Below are positions 1 through 7,082 of a stretch of 13,528 nucleotides of DNA, piece by piece. Every line of letters starts with the position of its first letter. Position 1 is the first letter of the stretch. The stretch is taken from contig DMZT01000310.1 in assembly GCA_003484865.1 (NCBI GenBank), positions 453-13,980 of the forward strand, read 5' to 3'. The stretch comes from Stenotrophomonas sp. (GTDB taxonomy: Bacteria; Pseudomonadota; Gammaproteobacteria; Xanthomonadales; Xanthomonadaceae). A program made the position numbers and the translations under genes. Below the pieces are notes generated by a model. It saw only the letters and a program-made list of their open reading frames with translations, ran no database searches and was not told the origin of the DNA.

Positions 1-13
1 CAGTCGATACGAA

Positions 14-1801
14 ATGAGCCCCCCACCCTCCCCCCTGGATGAAAGACGCGCGGTGCTTTGCGCCATGCAGGTCGACGGCGTGGCGTCGTTGCCCGCGCTG
101 GACCGGATCACCGCGCTTGCCGGCTACACGTTCAACGCGCCGGTGGCCTTCGTCTCGGTCCTGGGGGATGTAAAGCAGCGCTTCATTTCCCGGATCGGTC
201 TGCCCATGGCGCAGACCGACATCCGCTCGTCGATCTGCGCCCACGCCGTCACCTCCGGCGGCGTCCTGGTCGTCCCGGACCTCGAGCAGGATCCGCGTTT
301 CCGCGACAACCCGCTGGTGACGCACAGTCCCCACCTGCGTTTCTATGCGGGCGCGCCGCTGGTGGCCAAAAATGGCGTGGCCATCGGTGCGCTGTGCGTC
401 ATGGACACCCGCCCGCGCACCTTTGACGAGCGGGATCAGGAGCAGTTGGCCACTCTGGCCGAGCTGGTGATCGCGCAACTCGAACTACGCAACCTCTCCG
501 GCAACCTCGACCCGGTCAGTGGCCTGCCCAGCCGGCACCAGTTTCATACGGATCTGCCAGGCGTTCTTTCGCGCTGCGCGGAAGGAACGGCTTACGCCGT
601 CGCGGTGGACGTGCTGGATATTCCGCGTGCCAGCCAGGTCGGCCAGGTGTTGGGCCTGCGCCCGTTGGAAGCACTGATCCGGCGTGCCGGCGTCCGGCTG
701 CGCACCGCGCTGGAGGACGTGGCGACCGTGTACCACGTCGGAGTGACCCGGTTTGCGTTCGTGGTCGAGATGCCGACGGCAGGCCACGTCGAGAGCCTGG
801 TCCTGGAGCTGAGGACGCGCATGTTGCGTCCGTTGATGGCCGCCGCCGTCCCGATGTCCCCCCGCTTCCATGCGGGTATCTGTGCGGTCGATACGGATGA
901 GCAGGACAGCCATGACCTGCTGCGGCGGCTGCTGGTGAGCATGCAGGGCGCGTTCGATGCGCGGCAGCCATTCTGCTGGTATTCCGCACAGCGCGACGAG
1001 AAGATGCACCGCGCCTACCGTCTGGCCTCGGATGCCGAACGCGGCCTGCAGAACGGCGACTTCCATCTGGACTACCAGCCGCGCTTCACCCTTGACGGTC
1101 GGCGCCCGGTCTCGGCCGAAGCGTTGATCCGGTGGAACCACCCCACCCTGGGGCCGATCAGCCCGGGCGAGTTCATTCCGGTTTTCGAGCGGACCGCACT
1201 GATGGATGAGGTGACCAACTGGGTACTGGACACGGCGCTGGATCAGGTCCGGGCGTGGCGCGCCCAAGGGCAGGACATTCCGGTCTCGATCAACCTGTCC
1301 AGCAGCTATCTGTCCAATGCCTCGGCCTGGCAGGACATCCGCAGCAAGCTTGAGCACAGGGCGCTGCCGTTCTCGATGATCGAACTGGAGATCACCGAAG
1401 GCGAATGGCTGCGTCCGGGGTCGCCGGCCATCGGCCACATCGCGGCGATGGCACAGGCCGGCATCACGGTGGCGATCGATGACTTCGGCAGTGGCTACAG
1501 CAATTTCAGCTACCTGTCCGACCTTCCCATCCACACCGTCAAGCTGGACAAGTCACTGGTCGATGGCATCGCCAGCAGCTCGCGCGCCCGCGCCAAAGTT
1601 TCGGCCATCCATCATCTTGCGCACGAGCTGGGCTATCTGACCGTGGCCGAAGGAGTTGAGCAGGAGGCGCAGATGGACGTGCTGGCAAACATGGGGATCG
1701 ACGAAGTTCAGGGCTACCTGCTTGCCCGGCCCATGGCGCCGGCCGCGGTGATGCAGGTGTTCGAACAGGCCGCGATCACACCGCGCCCCGTCAGAGTTTG
1801 A
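14..1801 (+). CDS. GAF / degenerate GGDEF / EAL protein, probable c-di-GMP phosphodiesterase
   Basis: This 595-residue protein has no membrane segment and should be a cytoplasmic signalling enzyme hydrolysing cyclic di-GMP. Residues about 8-155 form a GAF sensor domain (N-terminal LDERR, then DIRSSICAH and FYAGAPL, typical of GAF domains in front of c-di-GMP enzymes). Residues about 160-325 are GGDEF-like, beginning with DPVSGLPSRHQF at D166, but the signature loop reads GVTRF near 243-247, so cyclase activity is not expected. Residues about 340-585 are an EAL domain that keeps its motifs: EALIRW (E369), INLS, LEITE (E459), DDFGSGYS (D489, D490), KLDKS, AEGVE and QGY (Q566). Phosphodiesterase activity is therefore likely, tuned by an unknown GAF ligand. 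The ATG at 14 fits the usual GAF start, but no in-frame stop lies upstream within the window, so a longer N-terminus cannot be excluded. Its 3' end overlaps the convergent anti-sigma gene by 11 bp. Confidence 0.93.
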   Translation: MSPPPSPLDERRAVLCAMQVDGVASLPALDRITALAGYTFNAPVAFVSVLGDVKQRFISRIGLPMAQTDIRSSICAHAVTSGGVLVVPDLEQDPRFRDNPLVTHSPHLRFYAGAPLVAKNGVAIGALCVMDTRPRTFDERDQEQLATLAELVIAQLELRNLSGNLDPVSGLPSRHQFHTDLPGVLSRCAEGTAYAVAVDVLDIPRASQVGQVLGLRPLEALIRRAGVRLRTALEDVATVYHVGVTRFAFVVEMPTAGHVESLVLELRTRMLRPLMAAAVPMSPRFHAGICAVDTDEQDSHDLLRRLLVSMQGAFDARQPFCWYSAQRDEKMHRAYRLASDAERGLQNGDFHLDYQPRFTLDGRRPVSAEALIRWNHPTLGPISPGEFIPVFERTALMDEVTNWVLDTALDQVRAWRAQGQDIPVSINLSSSYLSNASAWQDIRSKLEHRALPFSMIELEITEGEWLRPGSPAIGHIAAMAQAGITVAIDDFGSGYSNFSYLSDLPIHTVKLDKSLVDGIASSSRARAKVSAIHHLAHELGYLTVAEGVEQEAQMDVLANMGIDEVQGYLLARPMAPAAVMQVFEQAAITPRPVRV

Positions 1802-2465
1802 ACACCTGCTGCAGCTTGCGCGCGAACCACCCGCTGAAGACCAGCGGCGCATCCAGCGCTGACACACAGATGCACGCCACACCGGGGGTGGTCACGGGCT
1901 GATGCTCGACGTCGCTGTCCAGATCGGCCACATCGCCGGGGGCGAAATGCCCCAGGGAATCGTCATAGGCGCCGCGGAGAATCTGGGTCAGCTCGCTGTT
2001 GCCATGGCTGTGCATGGGCAGGCATTTGCCGGGGGCGATCTTGAGCATGATCAACGAGGGGTGCGCCGGTGCACGGATGCAGTGGACACCCGGGGCCATC
2101 CACCGCCATTTCAGCGAGCGGTAGGACGTCCCGAAATGCGGTGCCAGCGCGGCCGGCAGTTGATCCGGATCGTGACCAGCGGCGCTGCGGGCCACCGTTT
2201 GGTCATGCACGCCACCCGCAGGCGCGGCAGTATCCAGGCGCTCCAGCATGGTCTGCCGCAGTGCGGCCTGGCGATCCTCTGCCGAAGGCGGCGACAACTG
2301 CTGCTCCAGCAGCAGTCCGCCCACCCGTTCGGCCGAGCGCAGGTGCTGCCGGCAGTGCGCGCAGGCTTCCAGGTGCGCGGCAGCGACCACGGACATTTCC
2401 GGCGCCAAGGTGCCGGTGGCAAAGCCCAGGACGGTGGTCGGGTCCAGATGGTGACGAGGGTTCAC
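1791..2465 (-). CDS. chrR: ChrR-type anti-sigma factor with C-terminal cupin domain
   Basis: This 224-residue protein is the probable zinc-binding anti-sigma factor that holds the adjacent ECF sigma factor inactive. The N-terminal anti-sigma domain has H6 and the HxxxCxxC motif HLEACAHC (H31, C35, C38). The C-terminal cupin carries H152, H154, E158 and H188. In Rhodobacter sphaeroides ChrR, as I recall it, the ligands are H6/H31/C35/C38 and H141/H143/E147/H177. The first set falls at identical positions here and the second is shifted by a constant 11 residues, which is strong family evidence. ChrR releases RpoE in response to singlet oxygen, and the same role is inferred here. Translation starts at a GTG that overlaps the sigma-factor TGA (GTGA), with GGGAG five or six bases upstream, indicating translational coupling. 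The 3' end overlaps the convergent EAL gene by 11 bp. Confidence 0.9.
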   Translation of the reverse strand: MNPRHHLDPTTVLGFATGTLAPEMSVVAAAHLEACAHCRQHLRSAERVGGLLLEQQLSPPSAEDRQAALRQTMLERLDTAAPAGGVHDQTVARSAAGHDPDQLPAALAPHFGTSYRSLKWRWMAPGVHCIRAPAHPSLIMLKIAPGKCLPMHSHGNSELTQILRGAYDDSLGHFAPGDVADLDSDVEHQPVTTPGVACICVSALDAPLVFSGWFARKLQQVFKL

Positions 2466-3037
2466 TGCCGCTCTCCCATCAAGGACTGCAGCTGAAGAAA
2501 CGCACGTCGGATATGGGATTTCACAGTGCCCAGTGGCATATGCAGCTCGTTGGCGATCTCGGCGTGGGTTTTTGCTTCGAAGTAGGACATCCGGATCAAT
2601 CGGGCCTGCGTTGCGGAGAGTTCGTCCAGCCGCTGCTTGAGCCTGACGTGCTCGGTATGCCGTTCGGCCAGAGAGCCACCGCCATCCTCTTCCTCCGCCG
2701 CCTGCTCGACCACCTCATGGGCATGCACCCAGATATGTTCGCGACGTACCCGGTCGATATGCAGATTGCGCGCCACCCGGTAGAGCCACGTGCCCAGGCT
2801 GCTGCGCGCCGGATCATAGAGCTCGGCCCGGTTCCACAGTTTCAGCAGCACTTCCTGGGCCAGATCCTCGGCCACGCCATCGGGCGCCCCCAGCCCACTC
2901 AGGTAGCGGCACAGGCGCGGCATGAAATGATCGTAGATGCGCATGAAGCACTCCCGATCGCGCGACGTGGCGACGCCGGCCATGTCGGCCGCCCAGGTTT
3001 TCAGCTCCGGGCCGGGTTGAGCGGGAACGGCAATCAT
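2462..3037 (-). CDS. rpoE: ECF RNA polymerase sigma factor (RpoE/ECF11 type, ChrR partner)
   Basis: With the start chosen here the protein has 191 residues. Sigma region 2 spans about 27-100 (DRECFMRIYDHF, then EDLAQEVLLKLW, then WLYRVARNLHIDRVRR). Region 4 spans about 138-188 (ARLIRMSYFEAKTHAEIA and LGTVKSHIRRA, the helix-turn-helix for the -35 element). An acidic Glu/Asp-rich linker with a triple glycine joins them. The next gene encodes a ChrR anti-sigma factor, placing this in the ECF11 group that controls singlet-oxygen and photo-oxidative responses. The frame stays open upstream to 3217, but that extension is rich in Pro, Arg and Gly and unlike a sigma factor. The ATG at 3037 has GAGG eight bases upstream and gives an N-terminus comparable to R. 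sphaeroides RpoE. Alternative ATG codons lie at 3061 and 3088 (208 residues). Auto-regulation of the sigma/anti-sigma pair is usual in this family, but I could not identify an ECF promoter with confidence. Confidence 0.9.
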   Translation of the reverse strand: MIAVPAQPGPELKTWAADMAGVATSRDRECFMRIYDHFMPRLCRYLSGLGAPDGVAEDLAQEVLLKLWNRAELYDPARSSLGTWLYRVARNLHIDRVRREHIWVHAHEVVEQAAEEEDGGGSLAERHTEHVRLKQRLDELSATQARLIRMSYFEAKTHAEIANELHMPLGTVKSHIRRAFLQLQSLMGERQ

Positions 3038-3224
3038 CCGGGCTGCCTCGAAGGGCGTCATCCTGGCGGTGGACGGGTCAGTGTCCATCGTAGGCGAGTT
3101 CCGGCAGATCGGGGACATGGGCTTCATGGACGTGTGTACGGACGGCCGCGCGGTTTGGATGCAGCCGCTACCGGACCCGGCACCGCGGCCGGGCCAGAGG
3201 CGCCACTGTCGATACACCGGCTGC

Positions 3225-3233
3225 TGATATAGT
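3225..3233 (+). promoter_or_regulatory. Candidate extended -10 promoter for the SPFH operon
   Basis: TGATATAGT matches the TGn-TATAAT extended -10 pattern with one mismatch in the hexamer. It lies about 52 bases before the SPFH start codon, leaving a short leader that contains a palindrome and a Shine-Dalgarno sequence. No good -35 hexamer sits 16-18 bases upstream, as extended -10 promoters tolerate. The element also lies inside a small inverted repeat (GCTGA at 3223-3227 and TCAGC at 3233-3237). This is prediction only. Confidence 0.35.
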
Positions 3234-3246
3234 CAGCCGAGCATGG

Positions 3247-3261
3247 CGGGCACGGTGCCCG
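3247..3261. repeat. Perfect inverted repeat in the SPFH operon leader
   Basis: CGGGCAC and GTGCCCG form perfect 7-bp arms around a single G. The repeat lies just downstream of the candidate promoter and 24 bases before the SPFH start codon. With a one-base centre it cannot form a stable RNA hairpin loop as written, so a dimeric repressor or activator site is more plausible than a terminator. No specific regulator is implied by the sequence. Confidence 0.4.
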
Positions 3262-3285
3262 TCCACGAATCGCAGGGAGTGTGTC

Positions 3286-4425
3286 ATGGGTCTTCGTCAG
3301 GCAGTGGCAGGGGCAGTCGGTGGCGTTCTGGCCGACCAGTGGAAGGATTTCTACACCGTGCCGACGGGCCTGCCCTCCACGGCAGCGCTGTTTGCGGCGG
3401 TGCCGCGCGGCACCAATGCCGGTCGTGGCTCCAACACCAGCGCCTCCTCCAACATCATCACCAACGGCTCGAAGATCGTCGTGCCCGAAGGGTACGGCCT
3501 GCTGCTGTTCCAGGACGGCGCCATCACCGGCTTTGTCGCCGAACCGGGTGGCTATGAATGGCGCTCGGATGACCTGAACTCGCAGTCGATCTTCGCCGGC
3601 GACGGTTTCGTCAGCCCGCTGATCAAGCAGAGCTGGGAACGCTTCAAGTTCGGTGGCCAGCCGGGGTCGCAGCAGGCGGCGTTCTTCGTCTCGCTGAAGG
3701 AACTGCCGGACAACCGCTTCGGCACGCAGTCCGAAATCTACTGGGACGATGGTTTCCTCGGCACGCAGGTCGGCGCGGTCACGCGCGGCTCGTACACCCT
3801 GAAGATCGTCGATCCGATCCTGTTCGTGAAGAATTTCGTACCCGCCAGCTACCTGCAGCCGGGCCAGGTGTTCGACTTCACCGATCTGGACAACGCGGCC
3901 GCCAGCCAGCTGTTCAATGAAGTGGTGGGCTCGCTCGCGCCAGCCTTCAGCCTGTATACGAACGACCCGGGCAAGGGCAACCGCATCACCAAGCTGCAGC
4001 AGGATTCGCTCGGCTTTGCACAGAGCCTGTCCGCTGCCGTCGAGCAGGGCTACCAGTGGAAGTCCGACCGTGGCCTGGCCATCGTCAAGACCGCCATTGT
4101 CTCGATCGAGTACGACGCCAACACCCGCGAGCTGCTCAAGACCGTGCAGCGCGCCGATGCGCTGGCCGGCTCGCGTGGCAATTCCAACCTGCAGGCCAGT
4201 GTTGCCCAGGGCATCCAGTCGGCGGGCGAGAACGGCGGTGCTGCCGGCCTGGTCGGCGTGGGCATGGCCTCGGGCATGCTCGGGGTCGGCGGCATGCAGC
4301 AGCCGGTTGCTCCGGCGGCGGATGATCCGGTCGCCAAGCTGAAGAAGGCCAAGGAGATGCTCGACCTCGGCCTGATCACCCAGGACGACTACGACAAGCT
4401 CAAGGCCAAGGCGCTGGGGCTGTAA
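3286..4425 (+). CDS. SPFH-domain protein with C-terminal SHOCT motif (YdjI-like)
   Basis: This 379-residue protein begins with a short amphipathic, Gly/Ala-rich stretch (about 1-18) instead of a clear membrane helix, so peripheral membrane attachment is likely. Residues about 60-285 form an SPFH (stomatin/prohibitin/flotillin/HflK) domain of the YdjI branch: VVPEGYGLLLFQDG and GGYEW early, then AFFVSLKELPDNRFGT and RGSYTLKIVDP. A flexible Gly/Met-rich linker (about 300-345) leads to a SHOCT motif at about 347-377 (DPVAKLKKAKEMLDLGLITQDDY), a short helical module often found at the end of oligomerising proteins. AGGGAG precedes the ATG by eight bases. It is first in an operon with a zinc-ribbon membrane protein and a small membrane protein. 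In B. subtilis, YdjI works with zinc-ribbon YdjG and links PspA to the membrane under envelope stress. A similar scaffold role is inferred here, although no pspA is in the window. Homologues are sometimes labelled virion core protein, which is misleading. Confidence 0.85.
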   Translation: MGLRQAVAGAVGGVLADQWKDFYTVPTGLPSTAALFAAVPRGTNAGRGSNTSASSNIITNGSKIVVPEGYGLLLFQDGAITGFVAEPGGYEWRSDDLNSQSIFAGDGFVSPLIKQSWERFKFGGQPGSQQAAFFVSLKELPDNRFGTQSEIYWDDGFLGTQVGAVTRGSYTLKIVDPILFVKNFVPASYLQPGQVFDFTDLDNAAASQLFNEVVGSLAPAFSLYTNDPGKGNRITKLQQDSLGFAQSLSAAVEQGYQWKSDRGLAIVKTAIVSIEYDANTRELLKTVQRADALAGSRGNSNLQASVAQGIQSAGENGGAAGLVGVGMASGMLGVGGMQQPVAPAADDPVAKLKKAKEMLDLGLITQDDYDKLKAKALGL

Positions 4426-4446
4426 GACACCGAGCGCATCGACACC

Positions 4447-5793
4447 ATGTCCGACCCCAAGATGCCACCGCCGATCCCGGCGGCTCCGCCACCGTTGCCG
4501 CCCTCTCCGGCGGCGCCGGTCTCCGGCCCGGGCTCGCCCCGGGAGGTCCCGCCGTTGCCGGGCAGTTTCCCGGTGGATCCGGCCACCCTGCCCCAGCCCA
4601 TCCGCGATGAGGTGCAGGCCCCGGATCCGGTCGCGCTGGACACCGCCGCGGCCGAACTCAAGGACGGCCTCAACCGCTGCCCGAAGTGCGGCTCCAGCGA
4701 TATCCGGCTCAAGCTGGGCACCGATGTGCTGGTCTGCCAGTTCTGCCGTCACGAATGGCACGGCGAGCGCGTTGAGGAGGCTTTCGGCTTTGGCGAAGGC
4801 ATCGACCAGCTGCGCGGCACCGTCATCGCCTCGGGCGCGCGTGACATCGCCGCCGATACCGCCAGCCTGATGAGTTTCAAGTGCACCGGTTGCGGTGCCG
4901 AAGTCACGATCAATACCGAAAGCACGATGACCGCGCGCTGCCACTGGTGCCGGCATGTGTTCGGGGTCAACGAGCAGATCTCCAACGGCGCGGTGCCCGA
5001 TGCGGTACTGCCGTTCCATATCAGCAAGGACGATGCCGTCGCGCGGATCCGCCAGTTCGTGGACAAGCGCCGCCTGTTCGCGCTCAAGGCGTTCAAGGAT
5101 CAGTTCACGCCCGAGAATGTCTCCGGCGTCTACCTGCCCTACATGGTGGTGGACAGCAATGTCAGCGCCAGCGTCTCCGGCAAGGGCGAGATCCAGACGC
5201 GGCAGTACACCCGCGGCACCGAGAAGAACAAGAAGACGTATTACGACGCCGACGTGTACCAGGTGGATCGCCAGGTGGATTTCACCGTGGACGATCTCAC
5301 CCTGGAATCCTCGGCCGAGCGTGGCAACCTCGATACGCAGACCAACACCAACAACATCATCAACGCGACCCTGCCGTTCGATACCAAGAACGCCCTGAAG
5401 TGGAACGCCTCCTATCTGGCCGGCTTCACCTCGGAAAAGCGCAACCTCGACGTGGAAAAGCTGCGCCCACGGCTGGAAGACCAGCTGCTGTCGATCGCCC
5501 GCGCCCAGGTGGAGGGCTCGGTACGCCGCTACGATCGTGGCGTGCGCTGGGAACGCGAGCGCGTGGATGTGCACGGGACGCGCTGGGTATCGATGTACCT
5601 GCCCGTCTGGCTGTACTCGTACCACCAGCCGGGCCGCAATGGCGGCATGCTGCACTACATCGCGGTGAATGGCCGCACCGGTGAAACCATGGGCAGCGTG
5701 CCGGTGCAGCAGTGGAAGCTGCTGCTGGCCGCGCTCACCACCGGCACGATCATTGAAGCCCTCGTTCTCTTCTTCCTGGTAGCTGCCTCATGA
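4447..5793 (+). CDS. Double zinc-ribbon membrane protein (YdjG-like)
   Basis: This 448-residue protein opens with a Pro/Ala-rich low-complexity segment (about 5-60). Two four-cysteine zinc ribbons follow: C78/C81 with C97/C100 (CPKCG and CQFC), and C146/C149 with C165/C168 (CTGCG and CHWC). A soluble region of about 200 residues comes next, containing YLPYMVVDSN near 229-238 and YLPVWLYSY with VNGRTGETMGSVP near 384-419, repeats seen in membrane-linked zinc-ribbon proteins. One hydrophobic span at about 424-446 ends the protein, suggesting a C-terminal anchor with most of the chain in the cytoplasm. It starts 21 bp after the SPFH gene with only a weak ribosome site, so coupled expression is likely. 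By architecture and partner it resembles YdjG of B. subtilis. Homologues are often labelled TFIIB-type zinc ribbon or PriA-like, but no helicase motif is present. The molecular function is unknown. Confidence 0.82.
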   Translation: MSDPKMPPPIPAAPPPLPPSPAAPVSGPGSPREVPPLPGSFPVDPATLPQPIRDEVQAPDPVALDTAAAELKDGLNRCPKCGSSDIRLKLGTDVLVCQFCRHEWHGERVEEAFGFGEGIDQLRGTVIASGARDIAADTASLMSFKCTGCGAEVTINTESTMTARCHWCRHVFGVNEQISNGAVPDAVLPFHISKDDAVARIRQFVDKRRLFALKAFKDQFTPENVSGVYLPYMVVDSNVSASVSGKGEIQTRQYTRGTEKNKKTYYDADVYQVDRQVDFTVDDLTLESSAERGNLDTQTNTNNIINATLPFDTKNALKWNASYLAGFTSEKRNLDVEKLRPRLEDQLLSIARAQVEGSVRRYDRGVRWERERVDVHGTRWVSMYLPVWLYSYHQPGRNGGMLHYIAVNGRTGETMGSVPVQQWKLLLAALTTGTIIEALVLFFLVAAS

Positions 5794-6056
5794 GCGATGA
5801 CAGTGGACTCTGGCTGCTTGCCGCCGGCCCCGCCGGCGCGACGGCGTTGTACTGGGCGTTGTACCGGTACTACCGCAATACCGACAAATCGCATGCGTTC
5901 GAGCGTGATACCGCCATCGAGGCCAAGCCGGTCACGGGCGCGGACCGAAAGGTCGATACCGTGACGGGCACGCAGGAGCGACGCATCCGCGGAGACAACG
6001 TGGCGGCGTATCGCACGCGGGTACAGCGCGACAGGGACAGCCCCCCACCCTTGTGA
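5790..6056 (+). CDS. Small single-span membrane protein of the SPFH operon
   Basis: I do not recognise a named family. The 88-residue product has one hydrophobic segment at about 7-27 (LWLLAAGPAGATALYWALY), with a short acidic N-terminus before it. A charged, Arg-rich tail with little predicted structure follows. The ATG overlaps the stop of the zinc-ribbon gene (ATGA at 5790-5793), a strong sign of translational coupling and of a shared complex or process. The positive residues immediately after the span (YRYYR) suggest the tail lies in the cytoplasm. It may be a membrane adaptor for the SPFH/zinc-ribbon pair, but this rests only on position. Confidence 0.72.
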   Translation: MSDDSGLWLLAAGPAGATALYWALYRYYRNTDKSHAFERDTAIEAKPVTGADRKVDTVTGTQERRIRGDNVAAYRTRVQRDRDSPPPL

Positions 6057-6064
6057 CGCGTCAC
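6053..6064. repeat. 12-bp perfect palindrome at the end of the SPFH operon
   Basis: GTGACGCGTCAC is self-complementary with no central spacer and contains the stop codon of the small membrane protein. It lies 62 bases before the start of the prolyl aminopeptidase gene. It could be a binding site controlling the aminopeptidase or a chance palindrome in GC-rich DNA. It has no loop and no T-run, so it is not a standard terminator. Confidence 0.3.
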
Positions 6065-6125
6065 GGACGCGGCTCGACGAACCCGGGCGGTATCATGTGG
6101 CGTCAGTTTTCCGTAGGACGCCCCC

Positions 6126-7073
6126 ATGCGCACGCTTTATCCAGCGATCACGCCCTTCCTCACCCATCAGGTGGCGGTCGACGACCTGCACACCTTGTTC
6201 GTCGAGGAGTGCGGCAATCCTGACGGCATCCCCGTGGTGTTCCTGCATGGTGGGCCCGGCGCAGGCGTATCGCCGACCCACCGGCGTTTCTTCGATCCGT
6301 CGCGTTATCGCATCGTCCTGATCGACCAGCGCGGCAGCGGTCGCTCCACGCCGTTCGGTGAGCTGCGTGACAACACGACACAGCACCTGGTCGCGGACGT
6401 AGAAATCATCCGCGCCCTGCTGGGTATCGAGCGCTGGCTGGTGTTCGGTGGATCGTGGGGCTCCACGCTGGCACTCGCCTACGCCCAGACCCATCCGGAA
6501 CGTGCAACCGGCATCATCCTTCGCGGGGTCTATCTCGGCCGTGCCGAAGAGAACCGCTGGTTCGCCGAATCCGATGGCGGTGCACGCTGGGTGTTTCCGG
6601 AGCGCTGGGCGCGCTACGAGGCACATATCCCTGAAGACGAACGCGGCGACATGATCGCCGCGTACTGGCGTCGTCTGGACAGTCCGGACCAAGCGACCCG
6701 CATCGCCGCCGCCCAGGCCTGGCTGGGGTGGGAAGATCACGCGGCCACGCTGGAACACGACGTCGATGCCGTGTCGGGTGATGACCCACTGCACACCCTG
6801 GCCAAGGCGCGCATCGAAGCGCACTACTTCCGCAACCACGCATTCCTCGAGCATGCGCAGCTGCTGCGCGATATCGACCGCATCCGGCATCTGCCCGGCG
6901 TGATCGTGCAGGGTCGCTACGACATCATCTGCCCGGCGCGCAGTGCCTGGGACCTGGCCTGTGCCTGGCCCGAGGCCTCGCTGCAGATGGTGCTGTCAGG
7001 CCACAGTGCGACGGAACCCGCCACGGCAGATGCGCTGGTGCGCGCGACGGATGCGTTCGCAGAGCGCCAGTAA
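6126..7073 (+). CDS. pip: Prolyl aminopeptidase (proline iminopeptidase), alpha/beta hydrolase
   Basis: This 315-residue cytoplasmic serine peptidase (family S33) removes an N-terminal proline from peptides. The length is normal for the family. The oxyanion-loop motif HGGPG is at 41-45, the DQRGSGRS motif at 67-74, and the nucleophile S110 lies in GGSWGS. D266 (GRYDIICP) and H293 (SGHSA) complete the triad. Glu residues at 203 (GWED) and 231 (EAHYF) correspond to those that recognise the substrate amino terminus in the Serratia enzyme, supporting a true prolyl aminopeptidase over a generic hydrolase. AGGA lies seven or eight bases before the ATG. The gene is followed after nine bases by a permease gene whose Shine-Dalgarno sequence overlaps this stop codon, so the two are probably co-transcribed. 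No substrate link between them is evident. Confidence 0.95.
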   Translation: MRTLYPAITPFLTHQVAVDDLHTLFVEECGNPDGIPVVFLHGGPGAGVSPTHRRFFDPSRYRIVLIDQRGSGRSTPFGELRDNTTQHLVADVEIIRALLGIERWLVFGGSWGSTLALAYAQTHPERATGIILRGVYLGRAEENRWFAESDGGARWVFPERWARYEAHIPEDERGDMIAAYWRRLDSPDQATRIAAAQAWLGWEDHAATLEHDVDAVSGDDPLHTLAKARIEAHYFRNHAFLEHAQLLRDIDRIRHLPGVIVQGRYDIICPARSAWDLACAWPEASLQMVLSGHSATEPATADALVRATDAFAERQ

Positions 7074-7082
7074 GGAGGCGTC

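Larger units (their letters stand above)
3038..3285. promoter_or_regulatory. Divergent control region between the sigma factor and the SPFH operon
   Basis: This 248-bp stretch separates two divergent units and must hold both promoters. It contains no convincing gene; the upstream extension of the sigma-factor frame crosses it but looks non-coding. The most recognisable elements are the extended -10 sequence near 3225-3233 and an inverted repeat at 3247-3261, listed separately. The longer 5' region of the sigma gene (3038-3090) contains alternative start codons. Confidence 0.55.

Noticed and set aside
3038..3217. N-terminal extension of the ECF sigma factor up to 3217
   Set aside because: The added residues are Pro/Arg/Gly-rich, do not resemble sigma region 1 or 2, and run across the probable divergent promoter region. 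Starts at 3061 or 3088 remain possible.
3124..5655. A very long open frame on the minus strand (over 840 codons) opposite the SPFH and zinc-ribbon genes
   Set aside because: It is antisense to two genes with clear domains, has a composition dominated by Arg, Ala, Gly and Asp, and shows no recognisable domain. Long antisense frames are expected in high-GC genomes.
4447..5793. PriA-like helicase label sometimes given to such zinc-ribbon proteins
   Set aside because: No Walker or helicase motif is present; only the cysteine clusters resemble PriA zinc-binding regions.
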